60,000 bases of DNA from Bolinopsis microptera (lineage: Eukaryota; Ctenophora; Tentaculata; Lobata; Bolinopsidae), in the NCBI RefSeq assembly GCF_026151205.1, contig NC_087080.1, forward strand, positions 8,895,720 through 8,955,719. The letters run 5' to 3'. The notes under the pieces are model-generated. The model was not told the DNA's origin. It made no database searches and worked only from the letters and a program-made list of their open reading frames with translations. A program made the translations under genes and the position numbers. Position 1 is the first letter of the stretch, and every line of letters starts with the position of its first letter. Shown piece after piece: positions 35,111 through 45,692 of this stretch.

Positions 35111-36158
35111 TCTATGAAGATCAATGATTCGTATTCTGACTTGAAGCTTCTTTTACTTGACTCCATTTTAAACTTTAGTTGCATGTTCAATTTAATCCTT
35201 TTTTTTCAAACAAAGTGACAAGCTGTTAGATTATTGAAATAAATCATAAAATGTTGGAAATATTAATATAATTGAGTAATTATGACATAAAGTAAAAACA
35301 ACAAAGATTTTTTATCATTTAGATTTAAATTGACTGGATTGAAATCATATTTGTTTTGCGCATTTAATTTTCGAAGTATACAGTTTTATTAATTTTGTGA
35401 CTGCTGTAAAGTTTACATTATGAGAGTGTGATAGGTACTATGTAAAAATTAGACCTTGGTATTCTAACACAACTATGTTTTTATTATTATGTTCAAACTT
35501 GAGCTTCTATCAACATTCCAACTAAATGCTTGCAGATTACAAGAAAAAACAATGGCCATAATTTAATGTCTGAAGTCTTTTTCTGCTCTATAAGAGAAAC
35601 GAATCTTCAATTCTAGTTTTTAAAAGAAAAATACAATCACACACATGTGCTCCGATGGAGCTATCTTGAATCCTCGATTCAACTAAATTGGATATTTTAC
35701 ACCTATCCCACTAAGAAGTACATCTTTCAGTACAAACACAAAAATGTTGAACAAACGCGAAGTAATTTATCCAAATGACAGCCTAGCATTTACAAGTGAA
35801 TGTAAACATGAACAATTACATCAAGCACCTATAGCTCAGGTGAAGATCTTTGGCCTATAGTTGCAATAAACACTAAAGCATACACAAAACTCTCCTTCAC
35901 TATACATGGACAAGAAGACCAACAAAGTAATTATTAACAATTGCAATTAGCGAGAACTGCCTCCCATCTGAATCTTCCTGGAACTAGTTAACAGAATTAA
36001 AAATGATGCCACTATATTAGATTAATTCGATTACCTATCTTGGAATCTTTATAATAGTGAAATTTATGCATCCATGAAAACTCACTCCTTTATCTGTAAA
36101 TTAAGGCATACCTTGTAGTCAAATGTATTACTATTGGCTATTACTGTAAATATTCCAG
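35111..36158. other. Annexin 3' UTR and AT-rich spacer
   Basis: Contains the annexin AATAAA at 35238-35243. Nothing else coding or repeated was recognised before the orphan exon candidate at 36159. Confidence 0.6.
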
Positions 36159-36365
36159 CGTGAAAAAGTTAGAGGTGACACCCAAAAAGGTATCATGCTA
36201 GAAATACAGGTTCAACTACATAAAAAGTGTAAGAAATTTGTCAACAGATTAGCTGATCTCAAAGCCAGAAAGAGGAAGGAGAGGTACTGTGATGTAGTAA
36301 GGCATATAAGACTGAGGATAAGATTGGCTATGTTAATAACAAATCTTATTGCTCTTCGTGGGTAA
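36159..36365 (+). CDS. Candidate orphan exon, basic helical peptide
   Basis: After an acceptor-like ATATTCCAG, 68 codons run open to a TAA. The peptide is Lys/Arg-rich and leucine-periodic (QLHKKCKKFVNRLADLKARK, later HIRLRIRLAMLITNLIALRG), suggesting helices. No partner exon or family was found; it could be a relic of a mobile element since repeats begin directly after it. Confidence 0.3.
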   Translation, partial: REKVRGDTQKGIMLEIQVQLHKKCKKFVNRLADLKARKRKERYCDVVRHIRLRIRLAMLITNLIALRG

Positions 36366-36369
36366 TGTA

Positions 36370-36668
36370 CAGTGGCAGTGGTGTAACAAAGGGCCCCGCT
36401 GACCCTTCTGTGCGGGGGCGCCATCTTAGTGGGCGCCAAATTGTCATTTGAATGTGTTATGCGGGACAATTTTGAAAAACTTAACGAGGTACTAACAAAA
36501 CTGCACGTTTTGCTCTAGAAACACACTTTTTTAGAGATTTTACCAGCATATCCTCTAAAATCACCTGATTTGTTCAATTTTAGGGAGGGGCACCAAAAGG
36601 GGAGGGCGCGCCAACAGGGGGCGCTTTTTTGGTGGGGGCGCCAACAGGCAACTTACGCCACTGTGCAG
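36370..36668. mobile_element. hAT-like MITE candidate
   Basis: Left end CAGTGGTGTAAC (with an extra CAGTGG before it) and right end TTACGCCACTG are inverted and carry GC-rich inner inverted stretches (GGGGGCGCC and GGCGCCCCC types). CAGTGGCGTAA-type ends are common in hAT elements. An 8-base target duplication is not clear: TGTACAG on the left and TGTGCAG on the right differ by one base. Confidence 0.45.
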
Positions 36669-36764
36669 AGGAAAAAAGATTGACATCAAACATGAGACCC
36701 CTATATCAGAAGTCTCGTACAACCTCATCTCTGCCCCGATGATGGATTAGATGATGTGTTTTGA

Positions 36765-37727
36765 ACTTTGTGTGTATATATTTTTACTGTTTAAAAGTTC
36801 AAAAATATTGGTAGCATTGGACCATTTCCGTTACCTATGTATTGTGCTCTGCAAATTACATCACTTGATTTAATTGAATGTATATATTGTTTGAATACTA
36901 CATAAAAAACATTCTGAACCCATAGAATAAAAGAGTTCAAAGAAAATTCATCAAAAAAGCACAAGGAACTGAAACAGAGGCCAGGGGTTCCGTTCAGGCC
37001 CTTCATGAATTATAATGTTTAGAGGATATGTGAACGCTCTCTAACAATGAACAAAATGTGATGTAAGGTAAGTTATAGAACTCCTGACCAAACGAGTGCC
37101 GAAGGCACGAGTTTTGTCAGGAGTTCTATAAATTGCTTATGGTACGGCACAAGACAACAGTCTTGGGAATATTTTCCGACCAAAATCTTGAAATTTGGTG
37201 CATTTTAACTGTGTCAAATTGGCAAAAAACTGTATCTACTTCCGACACAAAGTGTTCATTACTATTCTATAACTTACCTTACATCACATTTTGTTCATTG
37301 TTAGAGAGCGTTCACATATCCTCTAAACATTATAATTCATGAAGGGCCTGAACGGAACCCCTGGCCTCTGTTTCAGTTCCTTGTGCTTTTTTGATGAATT
37401 TTCTTTGAACTCTTTTATTCTATGGGTTCAGAATGTTTTTTATGTAGTATTCAAACAATATATACATTCAATTAAAGCAAGTGATGTAATTTGCAGAGCA
37501 CAATACATAGGTAACGGAAATGGTCCAATGCTACCAATATTTTTGAACTTTTAAACAGTAAAAATATATACACACAAAGTTTGTCAGGAGTTCTATAAAT
37601 TGCTTATGGTACGGCACAAGACAACAGTCTTGGGAATATTTTCCGACCAAAATCTTGAAATTTGGTGCATTTTAACTGTGTCAAATTGGCAAAAAACTGT
37701 ATCTACTTCCGACACAAAGTGTTCATT
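36765..37727. repeat. Nested inverted plus direct duplication (A, S, inverted A, S)
   Basis: Arm A (about 36765-37080) recurs inverted at about 37266-37578, nearly identical: the matching 71-codon frames (36791-37006 minus, 37339-37554 plus) differ by one residue. A 149-base segment S (37112-37260) recurs in direct orientation at 37579-37727 with no difference seen. The first A/S junction forms a hairpin of about 28-base arms near 37073-37131 (TTATAGAACTCCTGAC ... GTCAGGAGTTCTATAA). The frames have no family match. Confidence 0.9.
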
Positions 37728-37912
37728 GTCCAATGAGCATCTTGCCATGCTACTACCATCGTGTTACTCTCGTGGTTGCCACATGACAGCTTACCTAACT
37801 TCAGTTAAACAAAAATTTCTTTCAGTTAAACAAAAATTTCAATTTTATGCCATTTATTACAGATTAAACAAGTTTACAATAAATCAATTTGATATTTAAG
37901 GGAATCCTAATT

Positions 37913-37940
37913 CAATGTGCAGTATGAATACTGCACATTG
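37913..37940. repeat. Perfect 28-base inverted repeat
   Basis: CAATGTGCAGTAT and ATACTGCACATTG are perfect complements around two bases. Could be a hairpin in a transcript, a dimeric protein site or a mobile-element end. Confidence 0.7.
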
Positions 37941-38036
37941 GACAGCGCACTTTTGTCACGTGAGTTACATTTATTGAGTACAGTACGGAATAAATGTAAG
38001 TGGTAAGTATACTCTTCATATTTACTCAAACTATAT

Positions 38037-38130
38037 TAACGGGTGATACTCGTAAAATATTTGTTCCATATATTAGGACCGTCAGCGCGTCCAACTCGGC
38101 GCGCGTCCTGGTAGGTTGTAAACCTACAAA
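38037..38130. repeat. Repeat block, copy 1 of a duplicated segment set
   Basis: Matches 39425-39519. Shared landmarks: ACGGGTGATACTCGTAAAA, TTTGTTCCATATAT and a terminal hairpin GTAGGTT-GTA-AACCTAC. Two further blocks follow in the same order in both places: TATATGCGTACTGCGTGAC (near 38451 and 39638) and CCGCCTTCGG ... GCAAGCGAGAGGGCT (near 38679 and 39695). Confidence 0.8.
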
Positions 38131-38265
38131 AACTATAAGGATGCGAATTGTAACCAGTCCCGCTTATGCCATCGCCCATCAACCCCAGGATATTATGTTT
38201 CCCTTAAAAACTGAGGAACATTTACAAAAACCTTTATATTAAAAGAAGCCAAACGATATATAGCT

Positions 38266-38412
38266 TATTGATGCTTTTCATACAAAGTTAAAACAAATTC
38301 TTCATGTCGTGCATCTTGGGTTTGGACAGGATATGCCCGCTTGAAATATTTCCATCACGTTACATTACATAATTCTCAATAAATGTAATAGATTTTTAGT
38401 GTTGTAATTTGT
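38266..38412. repeat. Dispersed repeat, copy 2
   Basis: Partner of 24781-24922, same orientation. It lies between duplicated blocks of the 38.0-39.8 kb repeat, so it may be one segment of a larger mobile element. Confidence 0.8.
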
Positions 38413-39424
38413 AATTAGTTTATGTAATATGTGCTTCACATAGCCATGTGTATATGCGTACTGCGTGACACGCTTGTTTCACAAGTTGAAAACTGGCCAC
38501 GGGCCTAAATATTACATATCAATCAATTACAATTCATTAATATTACCAATATTAAAAACTATCGAAAATATTCAAGAAAGTATTCTCTAGCCAAAGGGCT
38601 CAATATTTAAATCTAAATCTTCAATATTGTCTGGTTTATATCGCAAGTAGAATATTTCACAAGTAGAATATCCTTTGCCGCCTTCGGCGGTCAAGCTACC
38701 GCAAGCGAGAGGGCTCTGGTTAGAGCAAAATATGAGTTGGCACAGAATTTATGTCTCTGATTTTAATAAATTTGGTACCAAAATTTGCCTCTAAAGTGTG
38801 AATAATACAAATTCACCGTGCAGCAGGATAAGGTAAAGCAATATGTGGGCATTTTGTGCATTGCAAGTGTGTAAATAAGACGAAAAATTAATAGTTTCTC
38901 TTTTAAAATGCTATAACTTCTAAAATATCAAATATTTTGAAATAATTTTATAGGATTGTAATATAATTCATTTTCATGTTTTTAAAAAAATTGTAATATA
39001 ATAAGCTTTAAAAATTTGTAATGTTTAAAAAAGGACTTTAATGTTCTTACCTCGTATTTTAGTTTGTTGCTTGCTTCTCTCAGCTCAATATTCCTGATCT
39101 TCCTGTCTACAGTTTATGAAGCTCGAAAAGAGCGTCGCGCACAAGGACTTTTGTGATAGGTAATTGTGTTCAAGTTCAAAGTTTTAAATTAATGTTTCTT
39201 TAAATTTTGACAATCTGAGCTGATTACGCGCAACTTTAAAACAATTATTTGGTATTTCAAAATAACTGAAACTGTGGAAGTTATAGGCGAAAATTATAAA
39301 AAACTTTAAAATTTGTGCAAAAAGAAGCAAGCTTGGCAAATCAGCGCCATAAAACATTTTTAGCAAATATTAAAAAGTATGTGGAATTATTTTATATTCG
39401 TATTTTCAATTTTTAAACAACTTT

Positions 39425-39519
39425 TTAACGGGTGATACTCGTAAAACATTTGTTCCATATATCAGGACCGTCAACGAGTCCAACTCGGCGCGCGTTTTGG
39501 TAGGTTCTAAACCTACAAA
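39425..39519. repeat. Repeat block, copy 2 of the duplicated segment set
   Basis: Partner of 38037-38130, with the hairpin reading GTAGGTT-CTA-AACCTAC here. The stem is conserved while the loop differs, which hints that the hairpin matters. Confidence 0.8.
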
Positions 39520-39989
39520 CAACTTTTAGTATCAAATTTGTCAAATTATCGAAAAAATAGAGTGTAGAGTAAGACGTTTATATTTTGTACATGCATGTAT
39601 CACTTTCACATAGCTATGTCTAGTATACGCGCACGTGTATATGCGTACTGCGTGACGTGATTGTTTTACAGGTATAATATTAAATATATTTGTGCCGCCT
39701 TCGGTGGTCGCTCGCTACTGCAAGCGAGAGGGCTTTGGATAGAGCAATGTATCACTAATCACGTCGTAATCCCGGCCCCCATTGTCATTTATTTTAGTGA
39801 AATCACGATACAGCCGTGCACTCATGCGCGGCGGGCCTTCAACGCGAGGCAAGTTTGAATTTAAATCTGTACAAATATATAAAATTATTAAAATTATTCG
39901 AATAATAAATAAATAATTTTATATAATAATTTTGCGTTTGACAAATTATATCACATTACGATATTTTTAGCCTTTCTTAAAGCTAATCC

Positions 39990-40420
39990 ATAATCTTTTC
40001 AACAATATGTTTCAGGAATTGCGAAGCCTCAAATGCTATTTTTTCTGTTATACTGAACACCAGTGGCGTGAAAGTGGCCTTTTACAAGTTAAGCACGTTG
40101 TCATTGTACTCACGTTTTTTGCTTTTCTTGTGAGATTGGTACATCTGCGAGATGCTCTGGACTGGTCTTGAGGGTGATGTACCTTTACATTTGTATAAGT
40201 ATACCTTTACGATCTCGCAACGATGTCCAGTCTTGCGCCATTCTGTCTATTTGTTCCATAATATAATTTGAGTGTGTGGGAGACAAAATGGAAAGAAGCT
40301 GGGGCTTTGTTTCAACATCTTTGCAAACAGAGGTTACCATTGCTGAATTAATTTGTGTATATTGTTCGCACAACAATAGTTATGTATACATCTGGGGTTC
40401 TACATCTAAAGGTTCTTTAG
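39990..40420 (-). pseudogene. Decayed retroelement polyprotein tail
   Basis: Minus-strand frames, broken by stops, give VCKDVETKPQL, then MYQSHKKSKKREYNDNVLNL, a stop, then ATFTPLVFS. The same order (KxxYNxRVLxxExGxFxPLVF) is seen intact in the 46-kb fragment, so both come from one domain type that I recall at the end of reverse-transcriptase proteins in cnidarian and sponge genomes (from memory, unchecked). Confidence 0.65.
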
Positions 40421-41136
40421 CTTTGTTAGCATGCTCTGGTTTTACTGTCAACTATGTTTTGCTGGGTTTACATGGGACCATTATCGTTTGAATTCCATCC
40501 ACTATTTCTTGAGTTGGTCGACTTTACACCCTTCTGCGGAGTCGTCTTATACCAAATCTGTTCGGGATAAGTGTTGGGTTCCCTTTCTGTATTTGGCTCT
40601 GTCTGTTTTACCTGGACTACCTGGCAGTCTGTGTTTGTAATACTTTGGAAACCCTCCCGGGACATTATCAGTGCTCATTGTTCACGACTTTTCGGGATAT
40701 AAATCCCTAGGCATCAGGGCACTCAGCCTGTTAATCACGATTAGAAAATGTATTTGTTATACTGGAATAATAACAATTTTAAAATATAAAATAAGTCACT
40801 TCCCTCTGAAGTAGAACAGATGATGGGAGAGCTTCAAACATGGCGATGGAGGGAAGCGGTGTCTCACCGCTGGGAGGTAAATTAATACCCGTATCGCGAT
40901 GGTAAAATTTTATGATATGAGATCTCAAGTAAAAAATAACACAAAAAATAAAAAGTGAATGTTGTCAGTGTAGTGAAATCGGAGGCAACATTAATAAAGA
41001 CGTATACACTTAAACCGTTACAATTATAGTCCCCATCTTGTTTTAAATACTCACAATAAAATACACACAAAAAACACACAAACGTCCCCAAAACATTAAC
41101 TTCAATTTATATTTCCCTAGTTGAAATTAACTTATT

Positions 41137-44100
41137 TTATGAAATTGATACATTCGAGAAGATATCGTGATTACATGGTAGCCATCCATGATCCCCATTT
41201 AGCCCTAGGTTTTGTATATGAAGCAAATGGTTCTTAAATCTCTTTTTAAATAGTGAAATTGACAAAATATGATACGGTACATCATGATCGAGGAGATAAT
41301 TTAAAATTTTGGATGCATTAAAAACAAAATTACTATTCTTGGTCTTAGACATTGAGAATTTAGGATATAGCAGTCTGCATGATCTACTTGACTTGCTAAA
41401 CCGGCGATAAACATCAACAGGAATTTGTTCTTTAAGTAGCCTCATTGCAATACATCCAGTAAAGTATGTAAATAAGTTAAACAAGGTTAATAATTTCAAA
41501 CGAAAGAACATTGGTTTCGTATGTTGAAACTTGTGATCAATCTTTGTTGTTTTTCTACTCACAATACAAATACATTTTTTCTGCAACACAAACAGTTTTT
41601 GCAGCAAAGGATGGTGAAAAACAGCACCCCACAGTGGTATACAATACATTAAATATGGTTGAACAAGTGATATATATACTTGTCTTAACACTTTGGCTGG
41701 TACTATAGAACTTATGGAGTAGAGTGATCCGCAAGATTTTGAAACTTGCGTTATTACATTGGTAATATGATCATTCCACGTTAAATTAGAATTAATAATG
41801 ACTCCCAAAAATTTACACTTATTCACTTGATTAAACTGGTTGTTAAGTATTCCAACAAACTTTTGATTCTTAGGAACTTTACTACTTCCGAATTCCATAA
41901 AACAGCATTTTTCAAAATTAATGATTAACCTATTTAAGCAGCAATAGTCGTGAATCTTTGATAATACCTCATTAGCATTTTTGTAGAGTAAATTTCGGTC
42001 TTTATTTTGAAGAAAAAGGTTTAAATCATCTGCAAAGAGGATAAATTTAGCTAACTCACAAATATTTGCCAAATCATTGATAAAAATAATGAAGAGCAGG
42101 GGGCCTAACACTGACCCCTGTGGAATACCACAGGTTATTTTCAAGAGACAACTTTCGAATCCCCCATAGCTAACATACTGAAACCGATCTGATAAATAAC
42201 TGTTTAATAATTTAATGACATTTCCTCGAATACCATAGTTCTCCAGCTTTTCTAACAAGATATTATGCCGCACTGTATCGAAAGCTTTGGAAAAATCTAT
42301 AAATACACCTAATGTAAAATTCTTATTATCGATAGCATCATGAAGATTTTCTACTGCTGAAACAAGTGCATGAAAGGTTGAGTGCTTACTGCGGAAACCA
42401 AACTGATTATCACAGAAAAGATTGTGCTTATTAAAGAAATCAGATACGTTTTTATGTATTAACTTCTCGAAAATCTTAGCAAAAACAGGTAACATTGAAA
42501 TAGGACGATAATTGCTTATATCAGAAATAGATCCTTTATTCTTATACAAAGGAATTATTTTTGCTGCTTTTAATTCTTTCGGAAAATAACCTTCATTTGC
42601 ACATTTATTAAAAATATCAGCCAGTAAAGGACTTAAAGTGGTAGCTAAAAGTTTGAGGACCCTAGGAGAATAATACGTACCCTTGCTATTATTAAGCTTA
42701 CTTATAATATTATTTATTTCTTCACTTGAAAAATTAATATCCGATAGCTCGCTTATGTTCCTCTCAGGCATATATTTATTAAAATCTGTTAAATCCGCGT
42801 TAGCATTTTCACCATACGTTTTTAGTAAAAGATCATTAGCAATATTAACAAAATAATAATTAAAATTATGCGCTGCATCTTGATTAGGAAAAACTAGTAA
42901 TCTGTTTGATCTCTTCCTACCTAGTAAACCGTTTATCAGTTTCCAAGTCTTTTTCAAATCATGTTGATTTGCTTTAAAACATTTATCAAAATACTCAAAT
43001 TTTTCTTTACTTCTAATAGCATCAAACACTCGTTTGTAATCAACATATTTGTTCCAATTAACTCTAGTTTTATTCATAACCCAAATATCATAGAGTTTGT
43101 TTTTAGTGTCACTACTCTTGGCCACTCCTATTGAAATCCAATCAGAGCGAAGAAGAGAATTATTACCACTAGACTTCTGACTTTTAATAAACCACTTATC
43201 ATACAGAGTTTTAAAATTTCTGTCAAAAAAGGAATACATATTTTCGGCAGAATCACTTTCAAGATCAAATTTTAATAATTTAAAATCATTCAAAAACCCT
43301 TGTAATAAAAAGTCATTAATATTTACTTTATTTCTATTTCTACACTTTTCGTTAGGATCAAAATTATAGTCCAAAACTACGAATGTAGGAAGGTGACGAC
43401 TTATATTACATCGTATAAGGCCGTTACAAATTATGTTAGATATATTGTTAGTAAGTATATGATCAATACATGTGCCATTTAAGCCTCCAAAATGAGTAGC
43501 ACGTGAGATAATTGGTAAAAAGTTATTGCTAAACATGCAGTCTAAATATCTCCTAACAACACTAGAATTGGAGTTATATAGATTTACATTAAAGTCACCA
43601 AGAATATAGCTTTTGTGTCCCTTAAATGTGTTCAATTTACTTAAGATACTGCCAAACATATCGATAAATGAATCAAAGTTTCCACTTGGTGATCTATAAC
43701 AATTAACAACTAGTAACTTTTCAGATTTAACTGTTATTTCAACACAAAGTGATTCAAAATCAACGGTAGAATAACAAAGCTCAAATTTTTGATTAATATT
43801 ATTAAATTTGTCACGCAAAAACGTTACCAAACCAGAACCTTTGTGTTTAAGCTTTCCATCCTCCTTCAATAATCGATTAAGTACAAATTTATTATAACCC
43901 GGTATGTAAAATGGTTGTGACTCATGTTCTGTTACATTAGTTTCACAAAGGAAATATCCATCAGCTTTGAAACGTCCATGGTGCACTAAAAAGCAGTCAA
44001 AATTTGATCTGAATCCATCAATATTCAAACTTAATAACGATAATCCATTGTCGTTCATTTTTTCTTCAAAATCATCTAACTTATAATAGACGCACTGACG

Positions 44101-44634
44101 CAGTATCTGGCTGCAATCTTGTAAATTCTCGCTAAGAGTTTCAACATCCGGGATAAAATCTATCATTTCATTGTAATAATATTCAAAAGGAGCAAAGAAC
44201 GGTTGTTCGGAATAAAAATCAGTTTCAATATATTCAACAGTACTGGTAGTAGCAGTGTTTAAGTCAAGTAAGGGTAAGGGCATACATGACGAACAAATAT
44301 TAGACTTAACACAGTTCTTGTGCAACATTTTGAAACATTGTTTACACTGTGCAATCTTTTCATTAAATATATCAATATTTGTTAAACATGTCACACACTT
44401 ATAATACTCAATATAATCGTCATAGCATATTTTACAATACCATACAAATTGCTGAAGTATAAATATGGTACTATTGTCTAGCTTTAAACAAGATCCATGA
44501 TATATGTCCTTACAGTTGTTGCAACGTAGAATGAATTGGTGAAAGTACAAAATTTTATGACAGAAGACGCAATGCTTACGGTCAGAGGGAATGAGGATGT
44601 TGGGAAGGGTCATGTTTGAAACTCCGTCATCCAT
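41137..44634 (-). CDS. LINE ORF2: zinc finger, endonuclease, reverse transcriptase
   Basis: 1165 residues. About 20-120: two Cys/His clusters resembling a PHD-type finger (CVFCHKILYFHQ ... CKDIYHGSCLKL) and a second (CKQCFKMLHKNC). About 195-425: AP-endonuclease-like domain (LSLNIDGF, YRSPSGN, ILGDFNVN, THFGGLNGTCIDHIL). Its last motif reads SRHLPT where the family usually has S-D-H, so the nuclease may be weakened. About 640-930: reverse transcriptase (NYRPISMLPVFAKIFEKL, FIDFSKAFDTVRH, GIPQGSVLGPLLF, catalytic FADD, FLGVIINSNLTW). The tail has no RNase H. The protein acts on its own RNA by target-primed reverse transcription. Confidence 0.95.
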   Translation of the reverse strand: MDDGVSNMTLPNILIPSDRKHCVFCHKILYFHQFILRCNNCKDIYHGSCLKLDNSTIFILQQFVWYCKICYDDYIEYYKCVTCLTNIDIFNEKIAQCKQCFKMLHKNCVKSNICSSCMPLPLLDLNTATTSTVEYIETDFYSEQPFFAPFEYYYNEMIDFIPDVETLSENLQDCSQILRQCVYYKLDDFEEKMNDNGLSLLSLNIDGFRSNFDCFLVHHGRFKADGYFLCETNVTEHESQPFYIPGYNKFVLNRLLKEDGKLKHKGSGLVTFLRDKFNNINQKFELCYSTVDFESLCVEITVKSEKLLVVNCYRSPSGNFDSFIDMFGSILSKLNTFKGHKSYILGDFNVNLYNSNSSVVRRYLDCMFSNNFLPIISRATHFGGLNGTCIDHILTNNISNIICNGLIRCNISRHLPTFVVLDYNFDPNEKCRNRNKVNINDFLLQGFLNDFKLLKFDLESDSAENMYSFFDRNFKTLYDKWFIKSQKSSGNNSLLRSDWISIGVAKSSDTKNKLYDIWVMNKTRVNWNKYVDYKRVFDAIRSKEKFEYFDKCFKANQHDLKKTWKLINGLLGRKRSNRLLVFPNQDAAHNFNYYFVNIANDLLLKTYGENANADLTDFNKYMPERNISELSDINFSSEEINNIISKLNNSKGTYYSPRVLKLLATTLSPLLADIFNKCANEGYFPKELKAAKIIPLYKNKGSISDISNYRPISMLPVFAKIFEKLIHKNVSDFFNKHNLFCDNQFGFRSKHSTFHALVSAVENLHDAIDNKNFTLGVFIDFSKAFDTVRHNILLEKLENYGIRGNVIKLLNSYLSDRFQYVSYGGFESCLLKITCGIPQGSVLGPLLFIIFINDLANICELAKFILFADDLNLFLQNKDRNLLYKNANEVLSKIHDYCCLNRLIINFEKCCFMEFGSSKVPKNQKFVGILNNQFNQVNKCKFLGVIINSNLTWNDHITNVITQVSKSCGSLYSISSIVPAKVLRQVYISLVQPYLMYCIPLWGAVFHHPLLQKLFVLQKKCICIVSRKTTKIDHKFQHTKPMFFRLKLLTLFNLFTYFTGCIAMRLLKEQIPVDVYRRFSKSSRSCRLLYPKFSMSKTKNSNFVFNASKILNYLLDHDVPYHILSISLFKKRFKNHLLHIQNLGLNGDHGWLPCNHDIFSNVSIS

Positions 44635-44690
44635 AACTCTCTGTTAGAAATATTAAAATCTGAAAAATAGTTGTATTAGAATTATTCATC

Positions 44691-45614
44691 TCACGGTGTG
44701 AATTCAGTATTGTTCAAAAAGGGGCTCTCACAAAACAAAAACTCTTTAGGTTCAAAAGTAGGCACACAAATCAACAAATCAGCAGTATTCCTAATCAGCT
44801 TAGGATTACCGTTAGCATTCATTCTCAATAAAACATTCCCATTCTTGTAGTCAACCCAACAAGAGTTTAGTCCACCAAATCTGACAGCATCGTTGACCTG
44901 CCCTAATAATGCCGCTCGTTTATATGTTATATTGGGCTGTACCCCGACACCCTTTTCGGGGTTCTCAAACAGCAATTTCTTTTTATCTGGGGAAATGTTT
45001 TTAGTGCTTTTCCTATTTCTAAACACTTTCTGTGCTGTTGATCTATCTTTGAAGCGAGCAATAAACCTAGGGGCTTTACCCTTCTTGCCCTTCAAGGGAT
45101 GAGCGGCTACAAGGTCTTCCTTAACAATGTCCACACCTAACTGTTCACACAACAAGACCACTTGGTCCTCACAACTATTGCTCTCATTAACTAGCAAATT
45201 GGTAAAACAAACGTTTTCCCTACGTGAGTATTGATCTAAATTATCTAGTTCCACTTCTAGTTTGCAAATCGCATCCGCTTGACGATCGACAACTTTGCTG
45301 AGCTTTGAGTTAACGTGTCGAAGTTCCACGAAGTCGTCCAACAATTTAGCATGATCACTACGAGCTATACTAAGTTCGGTTTCTAGATGTTGCATAAATT
45401 TCCATAACTCTTGAACTGATCTTAGTTCTGACTCACCGTTGGAAAAGTGAGGTAGCTGTGGCTGTTGTAGTTGTTGACGTGGCATCTGATCGTGCTGATA
45501 ACCGTTGCCAAACTGAGAAGTCACGGGACAGTAGGAATTACGGGAAGCCTTGCTCTGTCGGCGATCCGAGTTTTGTTGAGAATTGCCATGATGAGACATG
45601 TCTTCAAATTTCAA
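44691..45614 (-). CDS. LINE ORF1 RNA-binding protein
   Basis: 307 residues: a Gln/Ser-rich N-terminus, a predicted coiled coil (about 65-125, SELRSVQELWKFMQHLE onward), the LDQYSRRENV motif typical at the start of L1-like ORF1 cores, then an RRM-like and C-terminal region (APRFIARFKDRSTAQKVF; ITYKRAALLGQVNDAV). Such proteins trimerise and coat element RNA. Confidence 0.9.
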   Translation of the reverse strand: MKFEDMSHHGNSQQNSDRRQSKASRNSYCPVTSQFGNGYQHDQMPRQQLQQPQLPHFSNGESELRSVQELWKFMQHLETELSIARSDHAKLLDDFVELRHVNSKLSKVVDRQADAICKLEVELDNLDQYSRRENVCFTNLLVNESNSCEDQVVLLCEQLGVDIVKEDLVAAHPLKGKKGKAPRFIARFKDRSTAQKVFRNRKSTKNISPDKKKLLFENPEKGVGVQPNITYKRAALLGQVNDAVRFGGLNSCWVDYKNGNVLLRMNANGNPKLIRNTADLLICVPTFEPKEFLFCESPFLNNTEFTP

Positions 45615-45692
45615 TAAACAGGCTGAGCAAGATTTTTAAAACGAATTGAAAGTAGTGATAAGAGATCTGAATCAACTTGTCATCCCGAAATA

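Larger units (their letters stand above)
40900..45676 (-). mobile_element. Near-full-length CR1-like LINE with two ORFs
   Basis: ORF1 (45614-44691) and ORF2 (44634-41137) are both open and 56 bases apart, the normal order for a two-ORF non-LTR element. The 5' UTR runs past 45650 and is probably interrupted at 45693 by a later insertion. The 3' UTR lies below 41137; no obvious poly(A) or short-repeat tail fixes its end, and 40900 is an estimate. Intact frames suggest recent activity. Confidence 0.9.
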
